Positions 26,547 through 34,499 of a stretch of 64,000 bases of DNA are shown here, piece by piece. The DNA comes from Paenibacillus faecis (GTDB lineage Bacteria > Bacillota > Bacilli > Paenibacillales > Paenibacillaceae), in assembly GCF_008084145.1 (NCBI RefSeq), contig NZ_VSDO01000003.1, positions 961,318-1,025,317 on the forward strand, in the 5' to 3' direction. A program made the translations under genes and the position numbers. Below the pieces are notes generated by a model. That model ran no database searches and had not been told where the DNA came from. It saw nothing but the letters and a program-made list of their open reading frames with translations. The stretch's first letter is position 1, and every line of letters begins with the position of its first letter.

Positions 26547-28880
26547 TCACCTTAACGATTCAGTTACATTAGGGTCAAAATCAGCCACAATCAACATATC
26601 CATGTGTCTGGCGTTTCGGAGAAGATATTGCACAAAACTTTCTTTAAACCAAGTTTGCCATAAAGGTTTCCTGGACTGGCCAATGATAAGCTGAGTCGTC
26701 TTCACGCCGTTCATTCTATCCAACAAGTGGCGATGAATGTTAGTGTTTCGGGTCTTTTCGGCCACCTCCATGACTCCGCCGAGCCGTTCGGTTAAATGAC
26801 GAAGGGCTTCCAGCCGCTTCTTCTCTTCCGGTGTCAGCGCAGATCCGCAATGCACGTAATGAACGAACCATTCCGCCTTTAGACGGTACGCGATCCGGAA
26901 GCCGCGGCGAATCAAACGTTCGGCTCTTGGTTCCAGATCAACGCAGACGAAAATAACTTCACGCCGGCTCCACGGTCCGCGCAAGGCGACGTCCCGATCC
27001 CAGGCTTCCAGCCGCTCGTCCACGTCATCGGCGATTTCACGAAGGGCCAGCTCGCGAAGTGCGATCAAATTGCCGATCTTAAAAAAGGATTCCAGCGCCT
27101 GGTTAACCTTTTCAGCGGCATATATTTTTCCTGCGCGCATTCGCTCCTGCAGCATTTGCGGTGTAACATCGATAAGCTCGACTTCATCCGCCATCTTTAA
27201 GATTGCGTCCGGTACCGTCTCCCGAACCCGAACCCCGGTTAATTGGGCGACCGCATCATTCAAACTTTCGAGATGCTGCACATTTACGGTTGTGATTACG
27301 GAGATGCCGTTTTCCAGCAAGGTGATGACATCTTCGTACCGTTTGCGGTTTTTGCTGCCGGGGATATTGGTGTGCGCAAGCTCGTCAACCAGCACCACTT
27401 CCGGATGACGGGCAAGAATGGCATCCGTATCCATTTCCTCTAAAGTCGTCGACTGGTATTGAATTTTAGCACGCGGGATCATTGATAATCTGCCGATTTG
27501 TTCCCTGGTTTCCTCCCGCCCATGGGTTTCCAAGAGACCGATAACGACATCGATCCTTCGGCTTAATAGCAGATTTCCCTCCTGCAACATTTTGTAGGTC
27601 TTGCCAACGCCAGGTGCCGCACCGATATAGACTTTGAAGGAGCCCCTGCGCATGGTCTGAATTTTCTTCTCCATCTCATTGGTGGTCAACCGGTGGAATG
27701 GTTCCTCCGTTCCTTTCGCATTGGGCTTGATGGGCAAAATCCGTTCTCCTTCCTGTTCGGCGCGATCGGCCATCAGAAAAACGTCGATGTTTCTCGCTTT
27801 TCTAAGAACGCGGTTTGCGATGGAGCCTTGCCATTTTTCCTGCCAACGGCTTTTTTTGGAATGCCCCATGACGATCCGGGTTACGTTATTCCGGGTGGCA
27901 TAGTTCACTAATTCGAAAGGAAGCTGTCGCAAGGTAACCAGACTCAGTTCTTCAAATTTGGCATTCACGCGTTCAACCAATTTAACAATGGAGCGTTTAA
28001 AGGTTAGCTGTTCCTTTGACATGGACTTGCCGCGCACGGTGAAAGTTACTACCATCAGGTCACCGTTCAACCGCTTGGCGATTTGTTGTCCTCTTCTTAC
28101 ATATAGCGAACCGTTCCAGTGATATTGGGCGGAAACGAGGATTCGTTCCGTGGCGCCGGAAGGCCCGATCAGCCCATGTTCTTCCCGATGTTTCTCCAGA
28201 GAGTCATTGACTCCCTCCGCCACGAGTCGTAAGGAGATCTCACGCAGCACGCCCAGATTTCCGCGGGTAGACATCGCCGGGTGTGCCACGTCGCCGAGCA
28301 CTCCTTCCTCGATTCGCTTTAGAATGGTTTCCGGCGATACATCTATCAGGCGTACTTCATCCGCAAGTTCCAGAGTGTTCATGGGCACCGTATCATCCGC
28401 TCGGATCCCCGTCATTTGGAAAATAAGCTCACCGGCTCCGGCCAGCTCATAAACGTTGATCGTCGTAATTATGCTGATCCCGTGGTCCATCAAATATCGG
28501 ATATCTTCCAGACGCGTGGAAAAAAGCGCACCATTGCGGTTACGATGGGCCAATCCGTCAACCAGCAGCACCTCGGGATTTCGTTTCAACAAATCTTCCA
28601 GAGGGAGGTCCTTCTGCTCCTTGCCGTCTCTCCACCAATGGATGCTTGGGACGCGCTCTAATTCCTCGAGCTGCTGGACGGTCTCTTCCCGCTGCATAGT
28701 CGATACGGCGCTGCATACCACATCGATGCCCTGCTTTTTCAATAGGCGGCCTTCTTGCAGCATGTGGTAGGTTTTACCCGATCCGCTGACGGAGCCGATG
28801 ATAATCTTCAATCGGCCTCGACGTAATTGGTAGATGGAATATAAAATTTCTTCAGGCGTTTTTCGCTTGTACGGTGTCAT
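26547..28880 (-). CDS. Double KdpD sensor-domain protein without histidine kinase
   Basis: A 777-aa soluble protein made of two consecutive KdpD N-terminal modules, each a KdpD P-loop domain plus a universal-stress-protein (Usp) domain. Half 1 (about 5-385) has GSVSGSGKT and VLLVDGLAHRNRNG; half 2 (about 405-777) has GAAPGVGKT and VVLVDELAHTNIPG. Both halves share the GIS(I/V)ITT(I/V)NV and ADEVxLIDV blocks. There are no membrane helices, no HisKA and no HATPase domain. Half 1 is the more diverged. Stand-alone KdpD sensor modules occur next to kdp operons in some bacteria and probably modulate the transporter or the true kinase; a fused duplication is unusual. The ATG at 28880 has AAGGAG 6 bases upstream. 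It is the last gene of the kdp operon, 34 bp after kdpC. Confidence 0.9.
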   Translation of the reverse strand: MTPYKRKTPEEILYSIYQLRRGRLKIIIGSVSGSGKTYHMLQEGRLLKKQGIDVVCSAVSTMQREETVQQLEELERVPSIHWWRDGKEQKDLPLEDLLKRNPEVLLVDGLAHRNRNGALFSTRLEDIRYLMDHGISIITTINVYELAGAGELIFQMTGIRADDTVPMNTLELADEVRLIDVSPETILKRIEEGVLGDVAHPAMSTRGNLGVLREISLRLVAEGVNDSLEKHREEHGLIGPSGATERILVSAQYHWNGSLYVRRGQQIAKRLNGDLMVVTFTVRGKSMSKEQLTFKRSIVKLVERVNAKFEELSLVTLRQLPFELVNYATRNNVTRIVMGHSKKSRWQEKWQGSIANRVLRKARNIDVFLMADRAEQEGERILPIKPNAKGTEEPFHRLTTNEMEKKIQTMRRGSFKVYIGAAPGVGKTYKMLQEGNLLLSRRIDVVIGLLETHGREETREQIGRLSMIPRAKIQYQSTTLEEMDTDAILARHPEVVLVDELAHTNIPGSKNRKRYEDVITLLENGISVITTVNVQHLESLNDAVAQLTGVRVRETVPDAILKMADEVELIDVTPQMLQERMRAGKIYAAEKVNQALESFFKIGNLIALRELALREIADDVDERLEAWDRDVALRGPWSRREVIFVCVDLEPRAERLIRRGFRIAYRLKAEWFVHYVHCGSALTPEEKKRLEALRHLTERLGGVMEVAEKTRNTNIHRHLLDRMNGVKTTQLIIGQSRKPLWQTWFKESFVQYLLRNARHMDMLIVADFDPNVTESLR

Positions 28881-28914
28881 GGCCAACTCCTTATTCCCCC
28901 TCTGGTCCATTCCG

Positions 28915-29535
28915 CTATTTCGACGACCGCTCCATTAAAGCCATATTCAGCTTCAGAATGTTGACACGCTTTTCGCCAAACAATCCGAGGTCGCGTCCTT
29001 CGGTGTGTTCTTTGACGAGCTCTTTCAGAGTCTCGGACGGAACACCGGTCAAGCCGCTTATTCTCGGGATCTGTACCAGGGCTGCCGCCGGCGAAATATG
29101 CGGGTCCAGGCCGGACCCCGAGTTGGTAACGAGGTCGATCGGCAGTTCATGGATGGGCACCTCGGGATTATCGATCTTCCACTGCGCGATAAAGTCGCTT
29201 GTCCGCTTCAGCATATCAGGATTGGAAGGGCCATAGTTATTTGAACCGGAAGCCTCGGCTTTGTATTCAATACTGGATACGCGGCCATGGAACAACGCCG
29301 GATTACTGAAATTTTGTCCGATCAGTTCCGAACCGATCACCTTACCTTCCTTGTTCTTAAGCAAACTTCCATTCGCTTGGGAAGGCATTAGCACCTGGGC
29401 CAGGGCCGTGGAGGCCAGCGGGTATATGATTCCGCACAGGATGATGAGGACAGCGCTGAGTCTGACCACACTTAATAAGTAGCTTCCTTTGGATACTGGC
29501 TTCTGTTCCATGATTTCTTCATGTATATTTTTCAA
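28915..29535 (-). CDS. kdpC: Potassium-transporting ATPase subunit KdpC
   Basis: A 206-aa single-span membrane protein. A membrane helix at about residues 17-40 is followed by an extracytoplasmic domain with [15 protein letters not shown], the [11 protein letters not shown] block and the [13 protein letters not shown] motif typical of KdpC. It stabilises the KdpFABC complex and helps ATP binding by KdpB. The start is uncertain: a TTG at 29535 has AAAGGATGAT at good spacing, whereas ATGs at 29544 and 29511 have none. It follows kdpB after about 40 bp. Confidence 0.95.
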   Translation of the reverse strand: MKNIHEEIMEQKPVSKGSYLLSVVRLSAVLIILCGIIYPLASTALAQVLMPSQANGSLLKNKEGKVIGSELIGQNFSNPALFHGRVSSIEYKAEASGSNNYGPSNPDMLKRTSDFIAQWKIDNPEVPIHELPIDLVTNSGSGLDPHISPAAALVQIPRISGLTGVPSETLKELVKEHTEGRDLGLFGEKRVNILKLNMALMERSSK

Positions 29536-29575
29536 TGGGATCATCCTTTCCGCTTCTGAAGTGTATCTGTCTTTC

Positions 29576-31609
29576 TTAAATCCATAGGCTGACAATCAGA
29601 TCAATGACTTTAATGCCAAGGAAAGGGACAAGAATGCCACCAAAGCCATAGACAAATATGTTCCGCCGCAACAGTTTTACCGAACTCATCGGTTTATACG
29701 ACACCCCTTTCATCGCCAGCGGAATTAAAAGCGGGATAATAATGGCATTAAAGATCAGCGCCGATATAATCGCGGAGCTTGGCGAACCGAGCCCCATCAC
29801 ATTCAGGAGATTCATTTCCGGGATAGCCAAGGTGAACATAGCGGGAATAATGGCAAAATATTTTGCAATGTCATTGGCGATGCTGAAGGTCGTCAATGCG
29901 CCGCGCGTCATCAAGAGCTGCTTGCCGATCGCTACGACTTCAATGATCTTGGACGGATCGGAATCCAGGTCGACCATGTTGGCCGCTTCCTTGGCGGCGG
30001 AGGTGCCGCTGTTCATGGCTAGACCCACGTCAGCCTGTGCCAAGGCGGGAGCATCATTCGTACCGTCGCCTGTCATGGCAACCATCTTGCCTTCCCTTTG
30101 TTCGCGGCGAATGACTTCGATTTTATTCTCCGGCGTGCTTTCGGCAATAAAACTATCCACACCGGCCTCTGCCGCAATGGTTGCCGCCGTCAAAGGGTTA
30201 TCCCCCGTGCACATAATGGTTTTGATGCCCATCTTGCGCAATTCGTCAAAACGGTCCTTCATCCCGGGTTTTACCGTATCTTTCAAATAGATCAGCCCGT
30301 AAATCCGGTTATCTACAGCCACCGCAAGCGGAGTTCCGCCTTTGCCTGCAATTTCGTTCGAGCTCTTGTCCAGGTCGCCCGGAATCTGTCCTCCCTGCAG
30401 CTGTACCCAACGTTTAACGGAATCCACAGCCCCCTTGCGAACCTTCCGGCCGTCTTTCAAATCCAGTCCGCTCATCCGTGTTTCGGCCCGAAACTCGATA
30501 AATTCTCCGTCCACTTCCCATCCGGTTTCATAGTCGTATCCGAGTTTCTTGACCAGTTCAATCACGGAACGCCCTTCCGGCGTCTCATCCTTTAGCGAGC
30601 TGATCGCCGCCCATGCGGCCAATTCCTTTTCGCTCTCCTTGACCACGGGTACGAATTCGCTGGCCATCCGATTCCCGAACGTGATGGTGCCGGTTTTGTC
30701 GAGAATCATCGTGTTAATGTCTCCTGCCGCTTCTACCGCCTTACCGGACATTGCCAGAACGTTGAACCGGGTGACCCGATCCATGCCCGCAATTCCGATG
30801 GCGGACAACAGCCCGCCAATGGTCGTCGGAATCAAGCACACCAACAGCGCAATCAGAACCGGAATTTCCAGGTTCACTCCAAGGTAAGAGGCAATCGGAC
30901 GCAGCGTAACGACCACAATCAGAAAGATGATCGTTAAGCTGATTAACAGCGTGTTGAGGGCGATCTCGTTAGGTGTTTTCTGCCGCTTGGCGCCTTCAAC
31001 CAAAGAAATCATCCGATCCAGGAAGGATTCGCCGGGATCGCTCGTAATCTGAACCTTGATTTCATCACTAACGACTCTCGTACCCCCGGTGACCGAATTG
31101 AAGTCACCGCCGGCCTCTTTAATAACGGGTGCCGATTCCCCCGTAATCGCCGACTCGTCTACCGAAGCCAGCCCTTCAATGACTTCCCCGTCGCCGGGAA
31201 TCCATTCTCCTTGAGCGACAAGCACGATATCGCCTTTGCGCAATTCCGAGGAGGCGACCGTCTTGATCGCATCGCCTACCAGTTTGTTTGCGGTAATATC
31301 TTGCTTCGTTCTCTTTAGCGTATCCGCTTGCGCTTTACCTCGCCCTTCCGCGAGGGCTTCCGCAAAGTTAGCGAACAATACCGTCACCAGCAGGATGATA
31401 AACACCGCGATATTGAATCCTACCGATTCTTCCGCATCGAAATAACCCGGGGCCAGAACCATCAGCAGGACCAGAATCGTCCCCATTTCGACTACGAACA
31501 TAACCGGATTCTTGATTAAAGAGATCGGATTCAGTTTTAGAAAACTGTCTTTGATTGCACTTCGTATGATCGGGCCGCTCAACAGCCGCTTTTTTTGTAC
31601 CGTATTCAT
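29576..31609 (-). CDS. kdpB: Potassium-transporting P-type ATPase subunit KdpB
   Basis: A 677-aa P-type ATPase subunit that energises high-affinity potassium uptake. The phosphorylation motif is D304-KTGTIT, the actuator loop has ITGESAP, and the hinge has [18 protein letters not shown]. Seven or so membrane helices flank the cytoplasmic domains, with the family-specific first helices at 40-90. The length is that of the family. The ATG at 31609 is preceded by GAGAGGGAGAAC. It is 17 bp downstream of kdpA in the same operon. Confidence 0.97.
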   Translation of the reverse strand: MNTVQKKRLLSGPIIRSAIKDSFLKLNPISLIKNPVMFVVEMGTILVLLMVLAPGYFDAEESVGFNIAVFIILLVTVLFANFAEALAEGRGKAQADTLKRTKQDITANKLVGDAIKTVASSELRKGDIVLVAQGEWIPGDGEVIEGLASVDESAITGESAPVIKEAGGDFNSVTGGTRVVSDEIKVQITSDPGESFLDRMISLVEGAKRQKTPNEIALNTLLISLTIIFLIVVVTLRPIASYLGVNLEIPVLIALLVCLIPTTIGGLLSAIGIAGMDRVTRFNVLAMSGKAVEAAGDINTMILDKTGTITFGNRMASEFVPVVKESEKELAAWAAISSLKDETPEGRSVIELVKKLGYDYETGWEVDGEFIEFRAETRMSGLDLKDGRKVRKGAVDSVKRWVQLQGGQIPGDLDKSSNEIAGKGGTPLAVAVDNRIYGLIYLKDTVKPGMKDRFDELRKMGIKTIMCTGDNPLTAATIAAEAGVDSFIAESTPENKIEVIRREQREGKMVAMTGDGTNDAPALAQADVGLAMNSGTSAAKEAANMVDLDSDPSKIIEVVAIGKQLLMTRGALTTFSIANDIAKYFAIIPAMFTLAIPEMNLLNVMGLGSPSSAIISALIFNAIIIPLLIPLAMKGVSYKPMSSVKLLRRNIFVYGFGGILVPFLGIKVIDLIVSLWI

Positions 31610-31626
31610 CTCTGTTCTCCCTCTCT

Positions 31627-33303
31627 CTACCGTAGTGTCAAATGTTCCGCTATCGGCCCTAGCACGATGACCGGCAAGAACGTTAAAGCGCCAATGATCA
31701 GTACCGTGCCGATCAAGATTCCGGTAAAGAGGCCGTTATCCGTACGGAAGGTGCCGGCCGTTTCCGGTACGGGCTGTTTGCGGAGCAGGGAACCGGCAAC
31801 GGCCAGCATGGCAATCATGGAAATGTAGCGCCCCAGCAGCATGACAAGTCCGGTCGTCATATTCCAGAACGTGTTGTTGTCGGCCAGTCCTTCAAATCCC
31901 GAGCCATTGTTGGCGGCGGATGAGGCGTATTCGTACAAGACCTGCGTCAATCCGTGATAGCCGGGATTGCTGATCGAGCCTTGCCCGAGGTCCGTCAGGA
32001 AGGACGCGGCCGTCGGTGCCAGAATAATCAGAGGATGAATCAGAATCGCGATCGCGATCAGCTTCATTTCCCGGGCTTCGATTTTGCGGCCAAGGAACTC
32101 CGGTGTCCGGCCTACCATCAGTCCGCATAAAAAGACCGCGAGAATGGCGTACATCAGCATATTAATCAGCCCCACGCCCTTGCCCCCGAAGACGTTGTTC
32201 AGCATCATCAGAGCCAGCGGAGTAATTTGTCCGAGCGGTGTTTGGGTGTCGTGCATATTGTTGACGCTGCCGGTAGTCGCCGCGGTAGTCACGGCAGTAA
32301 ACAAGGAAGATTGCGCAATGCCGAAGCGAACCTCTTTCCCCTCCATACTGCCTTGAGACGCATCGATTCCCATGGCATGGATCGCCGGGTTTCCTTTGCT
32401 TTCCGCATAGAAGTTCAAGGACAGCAGCAGGACGAACAGGATCATCATGGCGCTGAATATGCCCCAACCTTGCCGTTTGTTCTTGGCAAACAAACCATAC
32501 ATGTATGGAAGAGATGCAGGCAGCATCCACATCGACAGTATTTCAATCACGTTGGTCAGCGGTGACGGATTTTCAAACGGATGTGACGAATTGGCTCCAG
32601 TAAATCCGCCGCCGTTCGTTCCGAGATGCTTAATGGATTCCAGGGAAGCGACCGGCCCAACCGCGATCTGCTGACTCTGTCCTTCAAGCGTCGATACTTC
32701 CAGCGTAGGCTGCAGCGTTTGCGGGACTTTCAGCGCTACAAGAGTCAGTGCAACGAGTAAAGCCAGCGGAAGGAATATCCGTGTATGGGACTTAACGAAG
32801 TCCTGGAAAAAGTTGCCCAGGGTCTTTTTGCCCGTAACGCCTCTTACAAAAGCGACTGCCACGGATAATCCGCTCGCCGCGGAAGTGAACATCAACATGG
32901 TGATGACGGCCATCTGCGAGAAATAGGAGAGTCCCGTTTCTCCGCTATAATGCTGCAAATTGGTATTGGTGATAAAGCTGATCACCGTATTGAACGAAAG
33001 GCTCTGATCCATTCCGCCCATGCTGTTCGGATTCAGCGGAAGTCCGCCCTGCAGGCGGAGAATTAAATATCCAAACGCTACAAGCACGATATTGGTCGAT
33101 AAAAAACTGATCGTATACTTCTTCCAGGACATGCCTTCCAGTTTTTTTAAGCCGCCTAATTTATATATTCCTCGCTCGATCCCCCCAAAGATCCGGTCAC
33201 TCCGGTTCGGCTCATTGGAAAATGTATAATACAAATAAGTGCCGAGCGGTTTAACAAGCAGCAGCAGTATAGCGATAACTGCGATGATTTGCACAATACC
33301 CAC
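31627..33303 (-). CDS. kdpA: Potassium-transporting ATPase channel subunit KdpA
   Basis: A 558-aa polytopic channel-like subunit that binds and passes potassium. The four selectivity-filter loops are recognisable: the one with [13 protein letters not shown], the one with [19 protein letters not shown], the one with ATTGSVNNM and the [12 protein letters not shown] loop. About ten membrane helices are visible. The start is a GTG at 33303 with AAGGAGGAG 6 bases before it. It follows kdpF after 70 bp. Confidence 0.97.
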   Translation of the reverse strand: MGIVQIIAVIAILLLLVKPLGTYLYYTFSNEPNRSDRIFGGIERGIYKLGGLKKLEGMSWKKYTISFLSTNIVLVAFGYLILRLQGGLPLNPNSMGGMDQSLSFNTVISFITNTNLQHYSGETGLSYFSQMAVITMLMFTSAASGLSVAVAFVRGVTGKKTLGNFFQDFVKSHTRIFLPLALLVALTLVALKVPQTLQPTLEVSTLEGQSQQIAVGPVASLESIKHLGTNGGGFTGANSSHPFENPSPLTNVIEILSMWMLPASLPYMYGLFAKNKRQGWGIFSAMMILFVLLLSLNFYAESKGNPAIHAMGIDASQGSMEGKEVRFGIAQSSLFTAVTTAATTGSVNNMHDTQTPLGQITPLALMMLNNVFGGKGVGLINMLMYAILAVFLCGLMVGRTPEFLGRKIEAREMKLIAIAILIHPLIILAPTAASFLTDLGQGSISNPGYHGLTQVLYEYASSAANNGSGFEGLADNNTFWNMTTGLVMLLGRYISMIAMLAVAGSLLRKQPVPETAGTFRTDNGLFTGILIGTVLIIGALTFLPVIVLGPIAEHLTLR

Positions 33304-33373
33304 GAATGGCTCCTCCTTGATTTAGGCAAGCTGTCGCCTAATGGTTTCTTTTTGGAAATATTCTTTGTGATGC

Positions 33374-33451
33374 TTAGAATTTCTCCGGATGGATCAAGGC
33401 GTAGACCAGATAGAGAAACAAAAACAAGGTTACTGCAATAACCACGATCAT
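33374..33451 (-). CDS. kdpF: KdpF membrane peptide of the Kdp ATPase
   Basis: A 25-aa single-helix peptide. After a short start it has a hydrophobic run VIAVTLFLFLYLVYALI and ends in HPEKF, the hallmark C-terminus of KdpF. KdpF stabilises the KdpABC complex in the membrane. The ATG at 33451 follows GGGGGGAAT, and its ATGA overlaps the stop codon of the microprotein gene upstream, so the two are translationally coupled. Confidence 0.93.
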   Translation of the reverse strand: MIVVIAVTLFLFLYLVYALIHPEKF

Positions 33452-33567
33452 TGTTTATTCCCCCCTTTATCGTCAACAACACGTTCGCACCAACCCGCAA
33501 ACGCATAGAACAGACCGAAAATCGCGGCCAATGCCGTAACCATGTACAAATCCATCATTTTCTTCAT
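33448..33567 (-). CDS. 39-aa membrane microprotein upstream of kdpF
   Basis: A 39-codon ORF with a strong GGGAGGAGAG site before its ATG at 33567. It holds one hydrophobic helix (LYMVTALAAIFGLFYAFAGW) followed by CERVVDDK and a polar tail. Small membrane ORFs of this form, ending in (F/W)C(D/E)R(V/L), lie in front of kdpF in several other bacteria; they are not part of the classical Kdp nomenclature. Coupling to kdpF through ATGA overlap suggests a role in the complex or in its assembly. The function is unknown. Confidence 0.75.
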   Translation of the reverse strand: MKKMMDLYMVTALAAIFGLFYAFAGWCERVVDDKGGNKQ

Positions 33568-33733
33568 CTCTCCTCCCATCGAAATCGGTGCTGGTTTAAC
33601 CCTCTGTCCATAACCTATCTCCCTCACCGGCGTATATTTTCTCTTTCCGACATTCAGCGTATCACTCCCGCCATTAGTTTAGGATTAGGGTTTGCGGCAA
33701 AGGATTAAGATCATCTAAAGATTTCCGCTAACA
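33568..33733 (-). promoter_or_regulatory. Leader and promoter region of the kdp structural operon
   Basis: About 165 bp between the kdpE terminator and the first kdp microprotein gene. This is where KdpE is expected to bind. I could not identify a confident -35/-10 pair, an operator or a known riboswitch class. It is an inference from position only. Confidence 0.4.
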
Positions 33734-33763
33734 CAAAAAAACCATGCTCCGTAGGAGCATGGC
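33734..33763 (-). terminator. Intrinsic terminator after kdpE
   Basis: On the minus strand CCATGCTCC, loop TAC, GGAGCATGG and seven T. It separates the kdpDE regulatory unit from the kdpFABC operon downstream, so the two are transcribed separately or by partial read-through. Confidence 0.92.
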
Positions 33764-33791
33764 TGCTGAATTTCAAATCTTTCATAGAGTT

Positions 33792-34499
33792 CTATACTTC
33801 ATCATTGACTTGCAACATTCGATACCCGATTCCGATATGCGTTTGAATATATTTATGCTGGAAAGGGGGTTTTTCTATTTTTTTTCTCAAGGTCGCCATA
33901 AAAACTCGCAGGCTGGAGACGTCGTAGGGGTGGCTGCCCCAGATCTCGTGCAGGATGTGGTTGTGGGTCAACACCTTCCCGACATTTTTGGCCAGCAGAC
34001 ATAGGAGCTTATACTCGCTAGGCGTCAGGTGGACTTCTTCTTCCTCCAGCCATACGCATCCCGCAGCGTAGTCGATTTTCAGAGGGCCGTTAATAAATTG
34101 GGAAGCCTCCTTAAGAAGCTTGTCACTGTCATACCGGGCTCGCCGCAAACTAACCCGCAGTCTTGCAAGCAGTTCTTCCACACTGAAGGGCTTGGTCAAG
34201 TAATCGTCCGCCCCGGCATCCAGCGCCTCAATTTTATCCCGATCCTCACTTCGCGCACTGACGACGATAATGGGCAGGTTGGACCAGGCTCGCACTTTTT
34301 TTATAATTTCCACCCCGTCCATGTCCGGCAATCCTAAATCCAGGATCATGATATCAGGTGGTCTGGATACCGCCTCCAGAATCGAGGCTTCGCCCGTTTC
34401 AGCCGCGTGATAGCGATATCCTTGCGTCTCCAGCGTAGTCGTGATCAGCTTGCGGATCGGCTTGTCGTCTTCCACGACAAGTATAAAAGGGCTATTCAT
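33792..34499 (-). CDS. kdpE: Response regulator KdpE (OmpR family)
   Basis: A 235-aa regulator with an N-terminal receiver (E10/D11/D12 pocket, phospho-acceptor D54 in MILDLGLP, K in DYLTKPF) and a C-terminal winged helix (EVHLTPSEYKLLCLLAKNVGKVLTH and the HPYDVSSLRVFMATLRKKIE recognition region). It is phosphorylated by KdpD and activates the kdp operon. The ATG at 34499 overlaps the kdpD stop by 8 bp and uses a GAGGAGG site inside kdpD, which couples the two. Confidence 0.96.
   Translation of the reverse strand: MNSPFILVVEDDKPIRKLITTTLETQGYRYHAAETGEASILEAVSRPPDIMILDLGLPDMDGVEIIKKVRAWSNLPIIVVSARSEDRDKIEALDAGADDYLTKPFSVEELLARLRVSLRRARYDSDKLLKEASQFINGPLKIDYAAGCVWLEEEEVHLTPSEYKLLCLLAKNVGKVLTHNHILHEIWGSHPYDVSSLRVFMATLRKKIEKPPFQHKYIQTHIGIGYRMLQVNDEV

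Noticed and set aside
33568..33733. A possible riboswitch in the kdp leader
   Set aside because: The sequence was compared by eye with ydaO, M-box, c-di-GMP and other known cores; none of the conserved blocks is present in order.
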